64,000 bases of DNA from CAILZL01 sp049840395 (GCA_049840395.1 JASGLD010000002.1:124001-188000); one strand, 5' to 3'. Shown: positions 52,148 to 61,796, numbered from the stretch's first letter. Made by a program: numbers and translations. Notes: generated by a model from the sequence alone, not told the origin.

Positions 52148-52211
52148 GTCACAATTAGGCCGTACCCGTAAGGACAATTAGGTGACAACGCAGCCTCGGC
52201 GCGTTTTTTTT
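52148..52211 (+). ncRNA. Candidate small structured RNA ending in an intrinsic terminator
   Basis: GTCAC and GTGAC bracket a 29-base core, ACAATTAGG occurs twice 23 bases apart, and the segment runs into a hairpin (ACGC.../...GCGT, loop CTCG) followed by eight T. No coding gene is nearby on either side for several hundred bases. The core CCGTACCCGTAAGGACAA resembles, from memory, the loop of guanidine-III riboswitches, but the partner helix of that fold is not evident. Identity is open. Confidence 0.35.
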
Positions 52212-52663
52212 ACATATGAAGCGTAAAGAAGCGCTGCACTGATGCAATGGAGGCAACGCATAGTCATGACTTTCATTGCCACGAGTTGATCGATCGCTTA
52301 CACATCTTAAGACGTACTTAATAAGTACCGGCAGAGACTTTCTTACCTAATAGGTGGGCAGGTAAATACCTAATCCGTGCTTTCTGGATGTCAGGTAATT
52401 TCCAAGTTACCGCTGATCTTTGCGCAACGCTTGGCGCGCAGGCGCCTTTTTCTAAGTGCTCGCCTTACCGAAAATTTTTCATACCCCTAAGGATTATTGA
52501 GTGCTTTTCGCAAAAGCCACTCTTTATCCGGAACCGTCCACAAAAGGCTTATGTCGGTAATTTCCGGTCTTTAATCCTTATGTACAGTGTCGATACGGAA
52601 TGCAGTTGCCGGACGTCTGCGTCACGGCGTCAATCTATTTGCCTTCGAGATGGAATGTAAGGA
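52212..52663. promoter_or_regulatory. Upstream region of the chemotaxis operon with three palindromes
   Basis: About 450 bases without a gene. Three short palindromes lie close together: GTACTTA-A-TAAGTAC (52314-52328), ACCTA-A-TAGGT (52345-52355) and AGGTA-AA-TACCT (52360-52371). They could be operators for the operon that starts 290 bases on. No convincing sigma-28 promoter is seen. Confidence 0.4.
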
Positions 52664-53623
52664 ATGTGGTCTTTGCGAAAATCAGCCGCGCGCCCGATGG
52701 ATGCAGTCACTACTGCGTCGACCGAGTCGGTTACGCATGACGTTCTGAATATCTGGTCAAAGCAGATCGACAATGTGCGCCAGCAAACCGAAACAGCGGT
52801 AGTCGAACTGGCCACCAAGTTCGGCGGCATCGTCGAAAAACTCGATAACGGTATTACCGGGTCGCAGCACGAATCGGAAGTACAGGCGCGTGACGCAGCT
52901 GCGGACGGCGAGCAGGCGGAAACCAATCTCAATCAAGTGATTGTTGCGTTGCGCGAGATACAGCGTAGTCGCGCCATGCTTGCTGAAGAGATATCGGCCA
53001 TTGCCAGCTATACAGGCGAGCTGCAGAAGATGGCGGAAGCCGTGAAGATGATTGCCTTCCAAACCAACATGCTGTCGTTGAATGCCGCGATTGAGGCTGC
53101 ACATGCCGGCGAAAGCGGTAAGGGTTTCGCAGTAGTGGCGCACGAGGTGCGCAACTTGTCGCAGGCATCGCGCGACACCGGACAGAACATTGATAAGCGC
53201 ATTACCGCCATCAACGAGACGATTAACAAGATCGTTGAGCACAACAAATCGGTCAGTGGCTACGACCAGGAAGCCATTCAACGTTCCGAAGAAAGCATTC
53301 GTCGAGTGTTGGAACGGCAACGCCAGCGTGTCGGGCAGTTTGCTGCAGCGGTGGACAATTCACGCGCTGCCAGCATCGAGTTGAAACAAGAGGTCGAAGA
53401 CGCGCTGGTGCAGCTGCAGTTCCAGGATCGGGTCTCGCAGATCCTTGCGCAGGTAAGCCAGGCCATGATTCAGAGCGATGGGCCGCAACATCCGGGCGTT
53501 GTCGATCTCGGACAGAAACGACTGGATAAGCTGGCTACAGCCTACACCACTGACGAGCAGCGCAGGATTCATGCGGGCTTGGAAGCGGAAGCGGTCAAGC
53601 CTCGCGAAGTCAGTTTTTTCTAA
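52664..53623 (+). CDS. Soluble methyl-accepting chemotaxis-like protein
   Basis: 319 residues without transmembrane segments. The centre holds the MCP hairpin tip: AFQTNMLSLNAAIEAAHAGESGKGFAVVAHEVRNLSQASR (about residues 128-165), flanked by coiled coil. There is no PAS, HAMP or other sensor domain, and the coiled coil is short, so it may act as a minimal signalling partner of the CheA encoded downstream, or as a cytoplasmic receptor sensing through a partner. C-terminal segment LVQLQFQDRVSQIL resembles that of other short MCP-like proteins. First gene of the chemotaxis operon. Confidence 0.88.
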   Translation: MWSLRKSAARPMDAVTTASTESVTHDVLNIWSKQIDNVRQQTETAVVELATKFGGIVEKLDNGITGSQHESEVQARDAAADGEQAETNLNQVIVALREIQRSRAMLAEEISAIASYTGELQKMAEAVKMIAFQTNMLSLNAAIEAAHAGESGKGFAVVAHEVRNLSQASRDTGQNIDKRITAINETINKIVEHNKSVSGYDQEAIQRSEESIRRVLERQRQRVGQFAAAVDNSRAASIELKQEVEDALVQLQFQDRVSQILAQVSQAMIQSDGPQHPGVVDLGQKRLDKLATAYTTDEQRRIHAGLEAEAVKPREVSFF

Positions 53624-53659
53624 GGCGCCCCACCCACCCTATAGTGAATGGAGTAACTC

Positions 53660-54028
53660 GTGGCAAAGCGAATTTTGTTGGTGGATGACTCGGCGTCGAT
53701 ACGGCAAGTGGCCGGTATCGCGCTGCGCCGCGCCGGTTACGACACCGTAGAAGCGGCCAATGGACAGGAAGCACTGTCATTCTTAAATGGGCCGAAGCTG
53801 AATCTGATCATCAGCGACGTGAATATGCCGGTGATGAATGGCATCGAATTTCTCAAAGCTGTGAAGCAGCATCCGACCTCAAAGTTCACGCCCGTCATCA
53901 TGTTGACCACCGAAGCCGGTGACGACATGAAGCAGCAGGGCAAGGCAGCGGGCGCCAAGGCGTGGGTGGTCAAGCCATTCCAACCGCAGACACTGATCGA
54001 TGCAGTGTCAAAACTCATTCTGCCTTGA
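53660..54028 (+). CDS. cheY: CheY-type response regulator
   Basis: 122 residues, a single receiver domain. DD pair in ILLVDDSASIR, phosphoacceptor Asp53 in LIISDVNMPVMNG, Thr in MLTTEAG and Lys in WVVKPFQP. With no output domain it is the diffusible messenger phosphorylated by CheA. No cheZ is present; dephosphorylation must rely on another protein or spontaneous decay. Confidence 0.95.
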   Translation: MAKRILLVDDSASIRQVAGIALRRAGYDTVEAANGQEALSFLNGPKLNLIISDVNMPVMNGIEFLKAVKQHPTSKFTPVIMLTTEAGDDMKQQGKAAGAKAWVVKPFQPQTLIDAVSKLILP

Positions 54029-54037
54029 GAAACAGCA

Positions 54038-54352
54038 ATGGCTAAGACACAGATCCATTGTTTGCCGACCGAATTAACCATCTATTCGTTGGGTGCTTTG
54101 CATCCCCAATGTCTGGCATGGCTGGACGAAGTGCCGAAGTCACGCGGCAAGCGCCAAGATACCTGGCCACTCGATGGTGCGTCCGTAAATGAAGTGGACG
54201 CTGCCGGCGTGCAATTGCTGGTGTCGCTGGCGCATTCGCTGAAGGAACGTAAACGAATGCTGCGTCTGGTCAATGCCAGCCAACCATTGGTCGAAGCCTG
54301 TCAGGTACTGGGAGTGACCTCGCTGCTGGATGCCAAGGTGACTCATGAATAG
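54038..54352 (+). CDS. STAS-domain protein
   Basis: 104 residues, a single STAS (anti-sigma-factor-antagonist-like) domain: ELTIYSLGALHPQCLAWL, the switch-helix region VNEVDAAGVQLLVSLAHSL and RKRMLRLVNASQPLVEACQVLG. The Ser phosphorylated in classical antagonists is replaced (VDAAG), so it is probably a protein-protein adaptor. It starts nine bases after cheY and overlaps cheA by eight. Small STAS proteins of this kind occur in some alternative chemotaxis operons. Confidence 0.88.
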   Translation: MAKTQIHCLPTELTIYSLGALHPQCLAWLDEVPKSRGKRQDTWPLDGASVNEVDAAGVQLLVSLAHSLKERKRMLRLVNASQPLVEACQVLGVTSLLDAKVTHE

Positions 54353-56574
54353 CAGCGATGACAACAGCTATATTGCCGAGGCGCTGCCGGCATTTATCAG
54401 CGAGGCGCACGAGCACATCGAGATGCTCGAGCAATTGCTGCTGCAGCTTGAGCACGAGCCCGACAATCGCGAACTGCTCGATGCCTTGTTCCGCTCGGCG
54501 CATACCATCAAAGGCTCAGCTGGCATTTTTGGTCTGGATGCCATCGTGGCGTTCACCCATCACGTTGAAACTTTGTTGGATCAATTGCGCAGTCACCGGA
54601 CCTTGACGCCCGACATCAGCACCTTGTTGTTGCAATGTAACGATGAGATTCGCACCCTGGTAGATGCGGCGCAGGGATTGGAGACCGAAGATGAGGCAAC
54701 GCTGCAGATACGTGAAGCCTTAGTGCAGCAATTGCGTGCAGCCTATGGTGAGGTGCAAGCGGCTGTGACTGCCGCAGTGCCGACTACACCGGCTGCTAAT
54801 GCAACTCAGGCGCGTTGGCAGATCGCAGTCGAATTTGGCGTGGATACCTTTCGTAACGGTATGGATCCGCTGGCCATCGTCAACTATGTACGTGGCTTGG
54901 GCAGCATCGACAATCTGCAATGTAAGACCGCGGCAATTCCGGCTTTGGATGGCATTCGATCCCGAGAGCTGTTATTGGCAGTTAAGTTTCTGTCTTGTTA
55001 CCGCTGCGCCGCGCGAGCAAATCGAGTCTGCATTTGATTTCGTGCGTGACGATTGCACCTTAGCCATTACATCGGAAACGGTTGCAGAGTTCACCGATAC
55101 CATCGCCGCCACCTCGCAGCACCTGGGGCAAATTCTGTTGAACGAGGGCGTGGTCACGCCCGCGCAACTCAGCGCCGGCCTGCAAGCGCAGATTGCGGCG
55201 GCGGATCAAGGCAAGTCGCAATTGTTGGGCGAGATTTTGATACAGAATCAAGGTCTCAGTCCCGAGGCCTTATCCAGCGCGCTGCAAAAGCAAACCAAGC
55301 AGCGCGACAAGCATGGCGAGGATGGTCGCTTCATTCGTGTGCAGGCGGATCGCCTGGATCATGTGATCAACTTATTGGGCGAGCTGGTGATTGCCAGCGC
55401 CGGTGCATCGCTGTTATCGCGTCAGACCCGTAACAACAGCTTGATCGAAGCCAGTCAGCAGATCAGCAGCCTGGTGGAAGAAATTCGCAACGGCACCTTG
55501 CAATTGCGCATGGTGCCGATCGGTGAAACCTTTGCGCGCTTCCGGCGCGTAGTGCGCGATACCTCGGCCGAACTGGGCAAGGACATTGCGTTGGAAATTG
55601 TCGGCGCCGAAACCGAGCTTGATAAATCGGTGGTGGAACGCATTGCCGATCCGTTGATGCACTTGGTGCGCAATGCACTGGATCATGGCCTGGAAACGCC
55701 GGAGCGTCGTCTTGCCGCTGGTAAGCCGGCACAGGGCAAGCTGACATTGTCGGCTCGCCATGAATCGGGCAGCGTGTTGATCTGCATTGTCGATGATGGC
55801 GGCGGCATTCAGCGCGACAAGGTATTGGCACGTGCCTGGGAGCGCGGCTTGATCGAGCGCGGCGTGACGCCACCCGATGCCGACATTCTTAAACTGATTT
55901 TCCAACCTGGATTTTCTACTGCCGAGAAGGTCACCAATCTCAGCGGTCGTGGTGTGGGCATGGACGTGGTGTTGCGCAATATCGAAGCGTTGCGCGGCTC
56001 CATTGATGTGTTCAGCGATGCCGGTGCTGGCACGCGCATCGAAATTCGTTTGCCGCTGACGCTGGCCATCATTGATGGTTTCCTGGTCAGCGTCGGCCAT
56101 TCAAAGTTTATCTTCCCATTGGATGGTGTGGTCGAAGTCATCGAGAACCATGCCGGTGGCACCAACTTGGATGTTCACGGCCGTTGCGTGGTCGAACTGC
56201 GCGGCCAGGTGCTGCCGGTGGTCAGTTTGCGCTCGCTCTATGCGCTCGATACACCGGTAACGACGCGCGGCAGCGTGGTGGTGATTCAGGCCGGCACGCA
56301 GCGCTACGGTGTGCTGGTCGATCAGCTGCATGGTCAGCACCAGACCGTTATCAAACCGTTAGGAAAAATGCTGCGCAGTCTGCGTGGCATGTCCGGTTCT
56401 TCCATTCTCGGCAACGGTGAAGTTGCCCTGATCTTTGACATTCACTCGCTTTGCCAGCTGGCCGAACAGCCTCCGGCGTCGCGCCAGAGCACATCAGACA
56501 CTCTTGCTCTTCCAACTCCGCATCCAACTTCACACCTAATGCCGCATTCGTCAATGCAAGGACTCAAATCATGA
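54345..56574 (+). pseudogene. cheA: Chemotaxis histidine kinase CheA, +1 frameshift as sequenced
   Basis: Two frames together give a full CheA of about 740 residues. Frame one codes for the HPt domain (SAHTIKGSAG, phospho-His53) and linker up to IPALDG, then drifts and stops at 55037. Frame two resumes with FDPESCYWQL...REQIESAFDFVRDDC and carries the rest: two LGxIL...L..Q repeats, dimerisation helices (VQADRLDHVINLLGELVIA), the ATPase (LVRNALDHGLE; IVDDGGGI; GRGVGMDVV) and the CheW-like domain. Deleting the A at 54954 (GGC-A-TTC) restores one frame. The flanking protein is perfectly preserved, so a recent mutation, a sequencing error or programmed shifting are all possible. Four-base overlap with the next gene. 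Confidence 0.88.
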
Positions 56575-58733
56575 ACCCGCACACCTCATCATGGATTGCC
56601 CGCCTGGTGGCGGGCAATGAATTGCAACTTGCTCAAGAGCAGCTGCAAGCGCAGGAACAGGCGCGCATCGCTGCAGAAGCCGAGCTGGCGCAGGTTAAAG
56701 CGCGCCTCAACGAAGTGCAGACAGAGCTGGAAGTGCGCATTGATATCATGAATGCCACCAGCATTGTTTCCGAAGCCGATAAAAAGGGTGACATTCTCAG
56801 CGTCAATGAGAAATTCATTGAAGTGTCCAAGTACAGCCGTGCGGAACTGATCGGTCAGCCGCATAACACCACACGTCACCCGGACATGCCCAAGGCCACC
56901 TTCAAACAGCTGTGGGCCACCATCGGTCATGGCGAGATGTTCCGCGGCGTCATCAAGAATCGCGCCAAGGACGGTACGCCTTACTATGTCGATGCAGTGA
57001 TTGCGCCCATATTGGGCGAGAACGGCAAGCCGAAAAAGTATCTTGGTGTGCGTTATGACATTACCAAGACAGAGCTTGAGCGGCAGAATGCCAACGGTAT
57101 CTTGAGCGCGATCGATCAGTCCTACGCGTACATCGAGTTCGACCTCAGCGGCCATATCCTTAAAGCCAATGAAAATTTCCTGAAGACGCTGGGCTATCGC
57201 CTGGATGAAATCACCGGCAAGCATCACCGGATGTTTGTCGAACCGCAGGAGTCCAATTCATCTGCATACACACACTTCTGGCAGGAGCTGAATGACGGTA
57301 AGGCGCAGCAGAAAGTGTTCAAGCGCATCGCCAAGGCCGGCAATGAAATCTGGATTCAAGCGGTTTACGCACCCGTGAAGGATGAAATGGGTCGCGTGGT
57401 CAAGATCATCAAGATAGCCACCGATGTGACCGCCGAGGTCAAGGCCAATAACATGTTGCGTGAAGCGGTGGAACAGGCGCAGCGCGTCACCTCTGCGGCG
57501 CGCGATGGCGATTTGTCGCAGCGCATTCCCTTGGAAGGCAAGAGCGGCCCCATCGAATCACTGTGTGCCGGCGTCAACTCATTGATGGAAACCACTGCGG
57601 TGATTTTCGCGGATGTGGGGCGCGCATTTGGCGCCTTGGCGGAAGGCGATCTATCGCAGCGTATCGAGCGTGACTATGCCGGCACCTTCGGCAAGTTAAA
57701 GGCCGATGCCAATGCCACCAGCGAAAAGCTGGCAGCCATCATCGAAGATGTGGGTCGAATGTTCTCCAGTCTGGCTTCCGGCGACCTGTCGCAGCGCATC
57801 ACCCGCGACGCGCAGGGCACCTTTAATCAAGTGAAGGAAGACGCCAACGCCAGCTGCGACAAACTTGCGTCTATCATTGAAGAGGTGCGCGCGGCTGCGG
57901 AATCGTTGACCAGCGCGGCCAATCAGGTGAGCGCCACCGCGCAAAGTCTTTCTCAATCGGCCAGCGAGCAGGCTTCGTCGGTGGAAGAAACCACTGCGTC
58001 CATCGAAACCATGTCGGCATCGATCAGCCAGAACAGCGATAACGCCAAGGTCACCGATAGCATGGCCACCAAGGCCAGCAAGGAAGCCGGCGAAGGTGGT
58101 GAGGCTGTGACTCATACGGTCGAGGCCATGAAGCAGATCGCGCAGAAGATCAGCATCGTCGACGACATCGCCTATCAGACCAATCTGCTGGCGCTTAATG
58201 CCGCCATTGAAGCGGCGCGTGCCGGTGAGCACGGCAAGGGCTTTGCGGTAGTGGCTGCGGAAGTGCGTAAGTTGGCGGAACGTAGCCAGGAAGCCGCCAA
58301 GGAAATCGGTGAGCTGGCGATCAAGAGCGTGTCCACCGCGGAACGTGCCGGCAAGTTGCTCGATGAAATCGTACCGTCCATTCAACGTACTTCGGATCTG
58401 GTGCAGGAAATCACCGCGGCTTCGCAGGAACAGAGCGAGTCGGTGACTCAGATCGGTGGCGCCATGGGGCAACTCAGTAAGGCTACACAACAGAACGCCT
58501 CTGCTTCGGAAGAACTGGCGGCAACCTCGGAAGAGTTGTCGGGCCAGGCCGAACAGCTGCAACAGTCGGTGGCTTTTTTCAATTTGAGTGGTGAGCCTGC
58601 TGCCAGAGGCGGCAAGGGTGAGGTGGAAGAGTTCCGCGAGCGGCGTGCGTCCGGGTCAGCCATGCGTGGCAGCAAGCCGAGAAGCGTGGCAGGTCGTGCC
58701 AACGGCAGCACCGGTAACTTCCGTCCTTACTAA
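56571..58733 (+). CDS. Cytoplasmic methyl-accepting chemotaxis protein with two PAS domains
   Basis: 720 residues, no transmembrane segment. The start ATG overlaps the cheA stop. An N-terminal coiled coil (20-55) leads to two PAS domains (about 60-165 and 170-290; NATSIVSEADKKGDILSVN..., QSYAYIEFDLSGHILKANEN), then three HAMP-like repeats marked by GDLSQRI, and the MCP signalling domain with tip DIAYQTNLLALNAAIEAARAGEHGKGFAVVAAEVRKLA. The C-terminus is a basic, Gly/Ser-rich tail without a clear CheR-docking pentapeptide. Aer2-like soluble receptors with PAS and poly-HAMP are a close design; the ligand is unknown. Confidence 0.93.
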   Translation: MNPHTSSWIARLVAGNELQLAQEQLQAQEQARIAAEAELAQVKARLNEVQTELEVRIDIMNATSIVSEADKKGDILSVNEKFIEVSKYSRAELIGQPHNTTRHPDMPKATFKQLWATIGHGEMFRGVIKNRAKDGTPYYVDAVIAPILGENGKPKKYLGVRYDITKTELERQNANGILSAIDQSYAYIEFDLSGHILKANENFLKTLGYRLDEITGKHHRMFVEPQESNSSAYTHFWQELNDGKAQQKVFKRIAKAGNEIWIQAVYAPVKDEMGRVVKIIKIATDVTAEVKANNMLREAVEQAQRVTSAARDGDLSQRIPLEGKSGPIESLCAGVNSLMETTAVIFADVGRAFGALAEGDLSQRIERDYAGTFGKLKADANATSEKLAAIIEDVGRMFSSLASGDLSQRITRDAQGTFNQVKEDANASCDKLASIIEEVRAAAESLTSAANQVSATAQSLSQSASEQASSVEETTASIETMSASISQNSDNAKVTDSMATKASKEAGEGGEAVTHTVEAMKQIAQKISIVDDIAYQTNLLALNAAIEAARAGEHGKGFAVVAAEVRKLAERSQEAAKEIGELAIKSVSTAERAGKLLDEIVPSIQRTSDLVQEITAASQEQSESVTQIGGAMGQLSKATQQNASASEELAATSEELSGQAEQLQQSVAFFNLSGEPAARGGKGEVEEFRERRASGSAMRGSKPRSVAGRANGSTGNFRPY

Positions 58734-58756
58734 ACCTAAAAGCCTGTGAGGCTGTC

Positions 58757-59284
58757 ATGAATCAAGCCATACGCAGCGGCATTGCCGCTGCCGAATCGGT
58801 TGCAGCGCAGATGCAGTGTCTGACTTTTCTGCTGCATGATGAAGTGTTCGCCCTGGATATCCGCGGCGTGCGCGAAATCATTCAGTACGGGCCGATGACA
58901 CCGGTGCCGCTCATGCCCAGCTTTGTGCGTGGCGTGATCAATCTGCGTGGCGCGGTAGTGCCGGTGATCGATCTGCAGGTGCGTTTCGGTCGTCAGCCGG
59001 CGCAGATTGGTAAAAAGACCTGTGTAGTAATCTTCGATTGCTTGCGCGACGGCGAGCGTGTCGAACTGGGATTGCTGGTTGATGCGGTGAGTGAAGTGAT
59101 CGACATCGGCACAGGCGATATCGAACCGCCGCCGAATTTCGGCGCTTCGGTGCGTCGCGATTTCATCTTCGGCATGGGCAAGGTCAATGGCCGCTTTGTC
59201 ATCATCCTCGAACCGGGCAAGGCGCTGGACGTGGAAGAGATGGCGGGTCTGTGCGAAGCGGCACAGCTGGCGGCTTGCGCCTAA
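58757..59284 (+). CDS. cheW: Chemotaxis coupling protein CheW
   Basis: 175 residues, one CheW domain: LTFLLHDEVFALDIRGVREIIQY, TPVPLMPSFVRGVINLRGAVVPVIDLQVRFG and GLLVDAVSEVIDI, all standard. It links receptors to CheA in the array. Tight spacing on both sides places it in the operon. Confidence 0.95.
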   Translation: MNQAIRSGIAAAESVAAQMQCLTFLLHDEVFALDIRGVREIIQYGPMTPVPLMPSFVRGVINLRGAVVPVIDLQVRFGRQPAQIGKKTCVVIFDCLRDGERVELGLLVDAVSEVIDIGTGDIEPPPNFGASVRRDFIFGMGKVNGRFVIILEPGKALDVEEMAGLCEAAQLAACA

Positions 59285-59306
59285 GCTCTGCTGCGACGTA
59301 ATCATC

Positions 59307-60113
59307 ATGTATACCTTGACCGATCGCACCTTCAATCAGCTGGCTGAGCTGATGCATGCCGAAGTGGGCTTGTCGTTTGCGCCCAGCAAAAAGTCGCTGA
59401 TAGCTTCACGTCTGGGGTTACGCATTCAGAAGCTGGGTCTGGATGGCTTCGAGTCGTACTTCTCGTTGATCACCGGTGCCAACGATGCCGAGTTTCAAGT
59501 GGCCGTGGATTTGTTGACCACCAATGAGACCTATTTTTTTCGTGAGCCGGCTCACTATGATTTATTGGCGAAGGAATTAAGCGCCAGGAAATCACGCAGC
59601 GTATCGGTATGGAGTGCCGCATCGTCATTCGGAGATGAGGCTTACAGCACGGCCATGTTGCTTGCTGATCTGCAGACGCAAGGTCGCATTGGCGATGAAT
59701 GGTCGATTCTCGGTACTGACATCAGCGACCGGGTACTGCAACGCGCCAGCGAAGCGATCTATCCGGAAGAGCGATTACGCAATGTTCCCCATGAGCGACG
59801 CAAGCGTTACTGCCTGCGCGGCGAAGCAGAATCAGCCGGTTTGATCCAGATTCATCCGCGGCTGCGCTCGCGCGTGCGCTTCGGCTGGTTGAATCTCTGC
59901 CAGCCTATCGAGGAACTGGGTCCCTTTGATGTGGTGTTCCTGCGCAATGTGTTGATTTACTTCGATGCCGCCACCAAGACCGAAGTGGTGGATCGCGTGC
60001 TTGCGCAACTGAAGCCGAATGGTCTGTTCTTTATCGGTACCGCCGAAGGTCGTGTGCCTTGCAGTACTCAGCTCAAGTCCTTGGGGCCGGGTGCGTTTCG
60101 TAAGGTGGCATGA
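59307..60113 (+). CDS. cheR: Chemoreceptor glutamate methyltransferase CheR
   Basis: 268 residues from MYTLTDRTF. N-terminal helical domain, then SAM-dependent methylase: LLTTNETYFFREPAHYDLL, the SAM loop WSAASSFGDEAYSTAMLL (usually GCSTGEEPYS, a divergent version), GTDISDRVLQRASEAIY and FDVVFLRNVLIYFD. It adds methyl groups to receptor glutamates. The TGA overlaps the region of the cheD start. Confidence 0.94.
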   Translation: MYTLTDRTFNQLAELMHAEVGLSFAPSKKSLIASRLGLRIQKLGLDGFESYFSLITGANDAEFQVAVDLLTTNETYFFREPAHYDLLAKELSARKSRSVSVWSAASSFGDEAYSTAMLLADLQTQGRIGDEWSILGTDISDRVLQRASEAIYPEERLRNVPHERRKRYCLRGEAESAGLIQIHPRLRSRVRFGWLNLCQPIEELGPFDVVFLRNVLIYFDAATKTEVVDRVLAQLKPNGLFFIGTAEGRVPCSTQLKSLGPGAFRKVA

Positions 60114-60115
60114 TC

Positions 60116-60604
60116 ATGGCAACCGTACATTGCGAACGCTCAGTCGATCTTAACTTGCATACTTTGCACCCGGGTGATGTGGTGTGTGCCGAACGCGGTG
60201 CGCGCCTGGAAACCTTGCTGGGTTCCTGTGTGTCCATTGTCATGACCGACAAACGCCGCACCATCGGCGCGATGTGTCACATCGTGCATGTCAACCCCAA
60301 TAAAGAAACGGTGAATATCAATGGCACCTGCGGGGAAGGAGCCATCGCATTGCTGTATGCCGCTCTGCGTCAGCGTAGCCTGAACCCACAGATGTGCGAA
60401 GCCTATGTATACGGCGGCGGCAACATGTTCCCGAAGTTATTCAAGCAGGCGCATGTGGGTGAGAACAATAGTCGTTGGGCCTTGCAGCGTCTGTCGTCCG
60501 ACGGTGTGCGCGTGCTGTTTCATGATCTGGGCGGCACGGCTTATCGACGCCTGACTTGGACCGTTGGCGATGAAGCGCCGCGTGTGCAGGCCGTGGCGGT
60601 CTGA
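60116..60604 (+). CDS. cheD: Chemoreceptor glutamine deamidase CheD
   Basis: 162 residues from the second ATG, which has AAGGTGG about seven bases upstream (an ATG six bases earlier is too close). Papain-like deamidase: catalytic Cys in LLGSCVSIV and His in MCHIVHV, Gly-rich AYVYGGGNMFP. It converts receptor glutamines to glutamates so that CheR can methylate them. Ten bases separate it from cheB. Confidence 0.94.
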   Translation: MATVHCERSVDLNLHTLHPGDVVCAERGARLETLLGSCVSIVMTDKRRTIGAMCHIVHVNPNKETVNINGTCGEGAIALLYAALRQRSLNPQMCEAYVYGGGNMFPKLFKQAHVGENNSRWALQRLSSDGVRVLFHDLGGTAYRRLTWTVGDEAPRVQAVAV

Positions 60605-60613
60605 GGGGTGATG

Positions 60614-61666
60614 ATGATCAAAGTGTACGTAGTCGATGATTCTGCCGTGGTGCGTCAGACGCTGATGCACATGTTGCGCGGCGAAGCCGAGATTGAATTC
60701 ATGGGTAGCGCACCCAATCCACTGATCGCCGGACCGGTGATTCGCAAGACACCGCCCGATGTGTTGCTGTTGGATATCGAGATGCCCGGCATGGATGGGC
60801 TGACCTTTCTGCGTCAGATCATGGAGCAGTCGCCCATTCCCACGGTGATCTGTTCGACGTTGACGGCGAACGGCAGCAAGATGGCGCTGGATGCCTTGGC
60901 TGCAGGCGCAGTGACGGTGATTGCCAAGCCACGTGTGGCATTGAAGCAGTTTTTGGAAGAGTCGAAACGCGAGTTGGTGCAAGCATTGAAAGCTGCCGCG
61001 GGTTCGAGGCCAAGAGCCATCGCTGCAAGTACGCCACGCGTAAAAGAAGCAACCTCATCCAATCAAGTCAAGCCGGTGTTGCATGCCTTGGCGGTAAACA
61101 AGCCGGTGCTGATCGGCAGTTCCACCGGCGGTACGCAGGCGATTGAATCGGTGTTAACGGCATTACCTGGCGATAGCCCCGGCATTGCCATCGTGCAGCA
61201 CATGCCGGAGAAGTTCACTGCCATGTATGCGCAGCGTCTCGACAGCCTGTGCGCCATGAATGTTCGTGAAGCACGCGACGGCGAACGTCTGGAACGTGGC
61301 GTGGCCTTGATTGCACCAGGCGGCAAGCACATGCAACTACGCAAGGTGGGCGGTCAGTACTTTGTCGGCATTGCCGATGGCCCGCCGGTGAATCGTCACA
61401 AGCCTTCGGTAGACGTATTGTTTCGTTCTGCTGCTGAATGCGCCGGCCCAGATGCCTTGGGCATCATTCTCACCGGCATGGGTGACGATGGCGCGCGTGG
61501 CATGAAGCAATTGCATGAGCGCGGTGCACGTACCATTGCGCAGAACGAGGCCACCTGTGTGGTGTTCGGCATGCCCAAGGAAGCCATCAACATGGGTGGT
61601 GTGGATGAGGTAGTAGGCCTGCACGAAGTGGCGAAAGCGATTCAGAGCTTTGACGCACGCGGTTGA
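60614..61666 (+). CDS. cheB: Protein-glutamate methylesterase/response regulator CheB
   Basis: 350 residues from the ATG seven bases behind GAGG; GTG and ATG codons three and six bases earlier are in frame. Receiver domain with Asp54 (VLLLDIEMPGMDG), a short linker, and the methylesterase domain with catalytic Ser in IGSSTGGTQAI, His in VQHMPEKFT and Asp in GMGDDGARG. It removes methyl groups from receptors when phosphorylated by CheA, giving adaptation. Last gene of the operon. Confidence 0.95.
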   Translation: MIKVYVVDDSAVVRQTLMHMLRGEAEIEFMGSAPNPLIAGPVIRKTPPDVLLLDIEMPGMDGLTFLRQIMEQSPIPTVICSTLTANGSKMALDALAAGAVTVIAKPRVALKQFLEESKRELVQALKAAAGSRPRAIAASTPRVKEATSSNQVKPVLHALAVNKPVLIGSSTGGTQAIESVLTALPGDSPGIAIVQHMPEKFTAMYAQRLDSLCAMNVREARDGERLERGVALIAPGGKHMQLRKVGGQYFVGIADGPPVNRHKPSVDVLFRSAAECAGPDALGIILTGMGDDGARGMKQLHERGARTIAQNEATCVVFGMPKEAINMGGVDEVVGLHEVAKAIQSFDARG

Positions 61667-61730
61667 GTTGGGGTGATACAAGTTGCGATCCCAAGTCTTA
61701 TTTGACTAAGGGGCCGTTAATTCTTATTTC

Positions 61731-61796
61731 GTCATGCCCGCGCAGGCGGGCATCCAGTAATAGTAGTTGCACTATGCTCGCATTCACGGGCATGAC
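61731..61796. repeat. Family D palindromic repeat
   Basis: GTCATGCCCGCGCAGGCGGG, CATCCAGT, spacer and a decayed right half ending ACGGGCATGAC. It lies between the convergent cheB and FHA genes. Confidence 0.8.

Noticed and set aside
52500..52663. Sigma-28 promoter for the chemotaxis operon
   Set aside because: A GTCGGTAA-like -10 is present but too far from consensus and without a matching -35.
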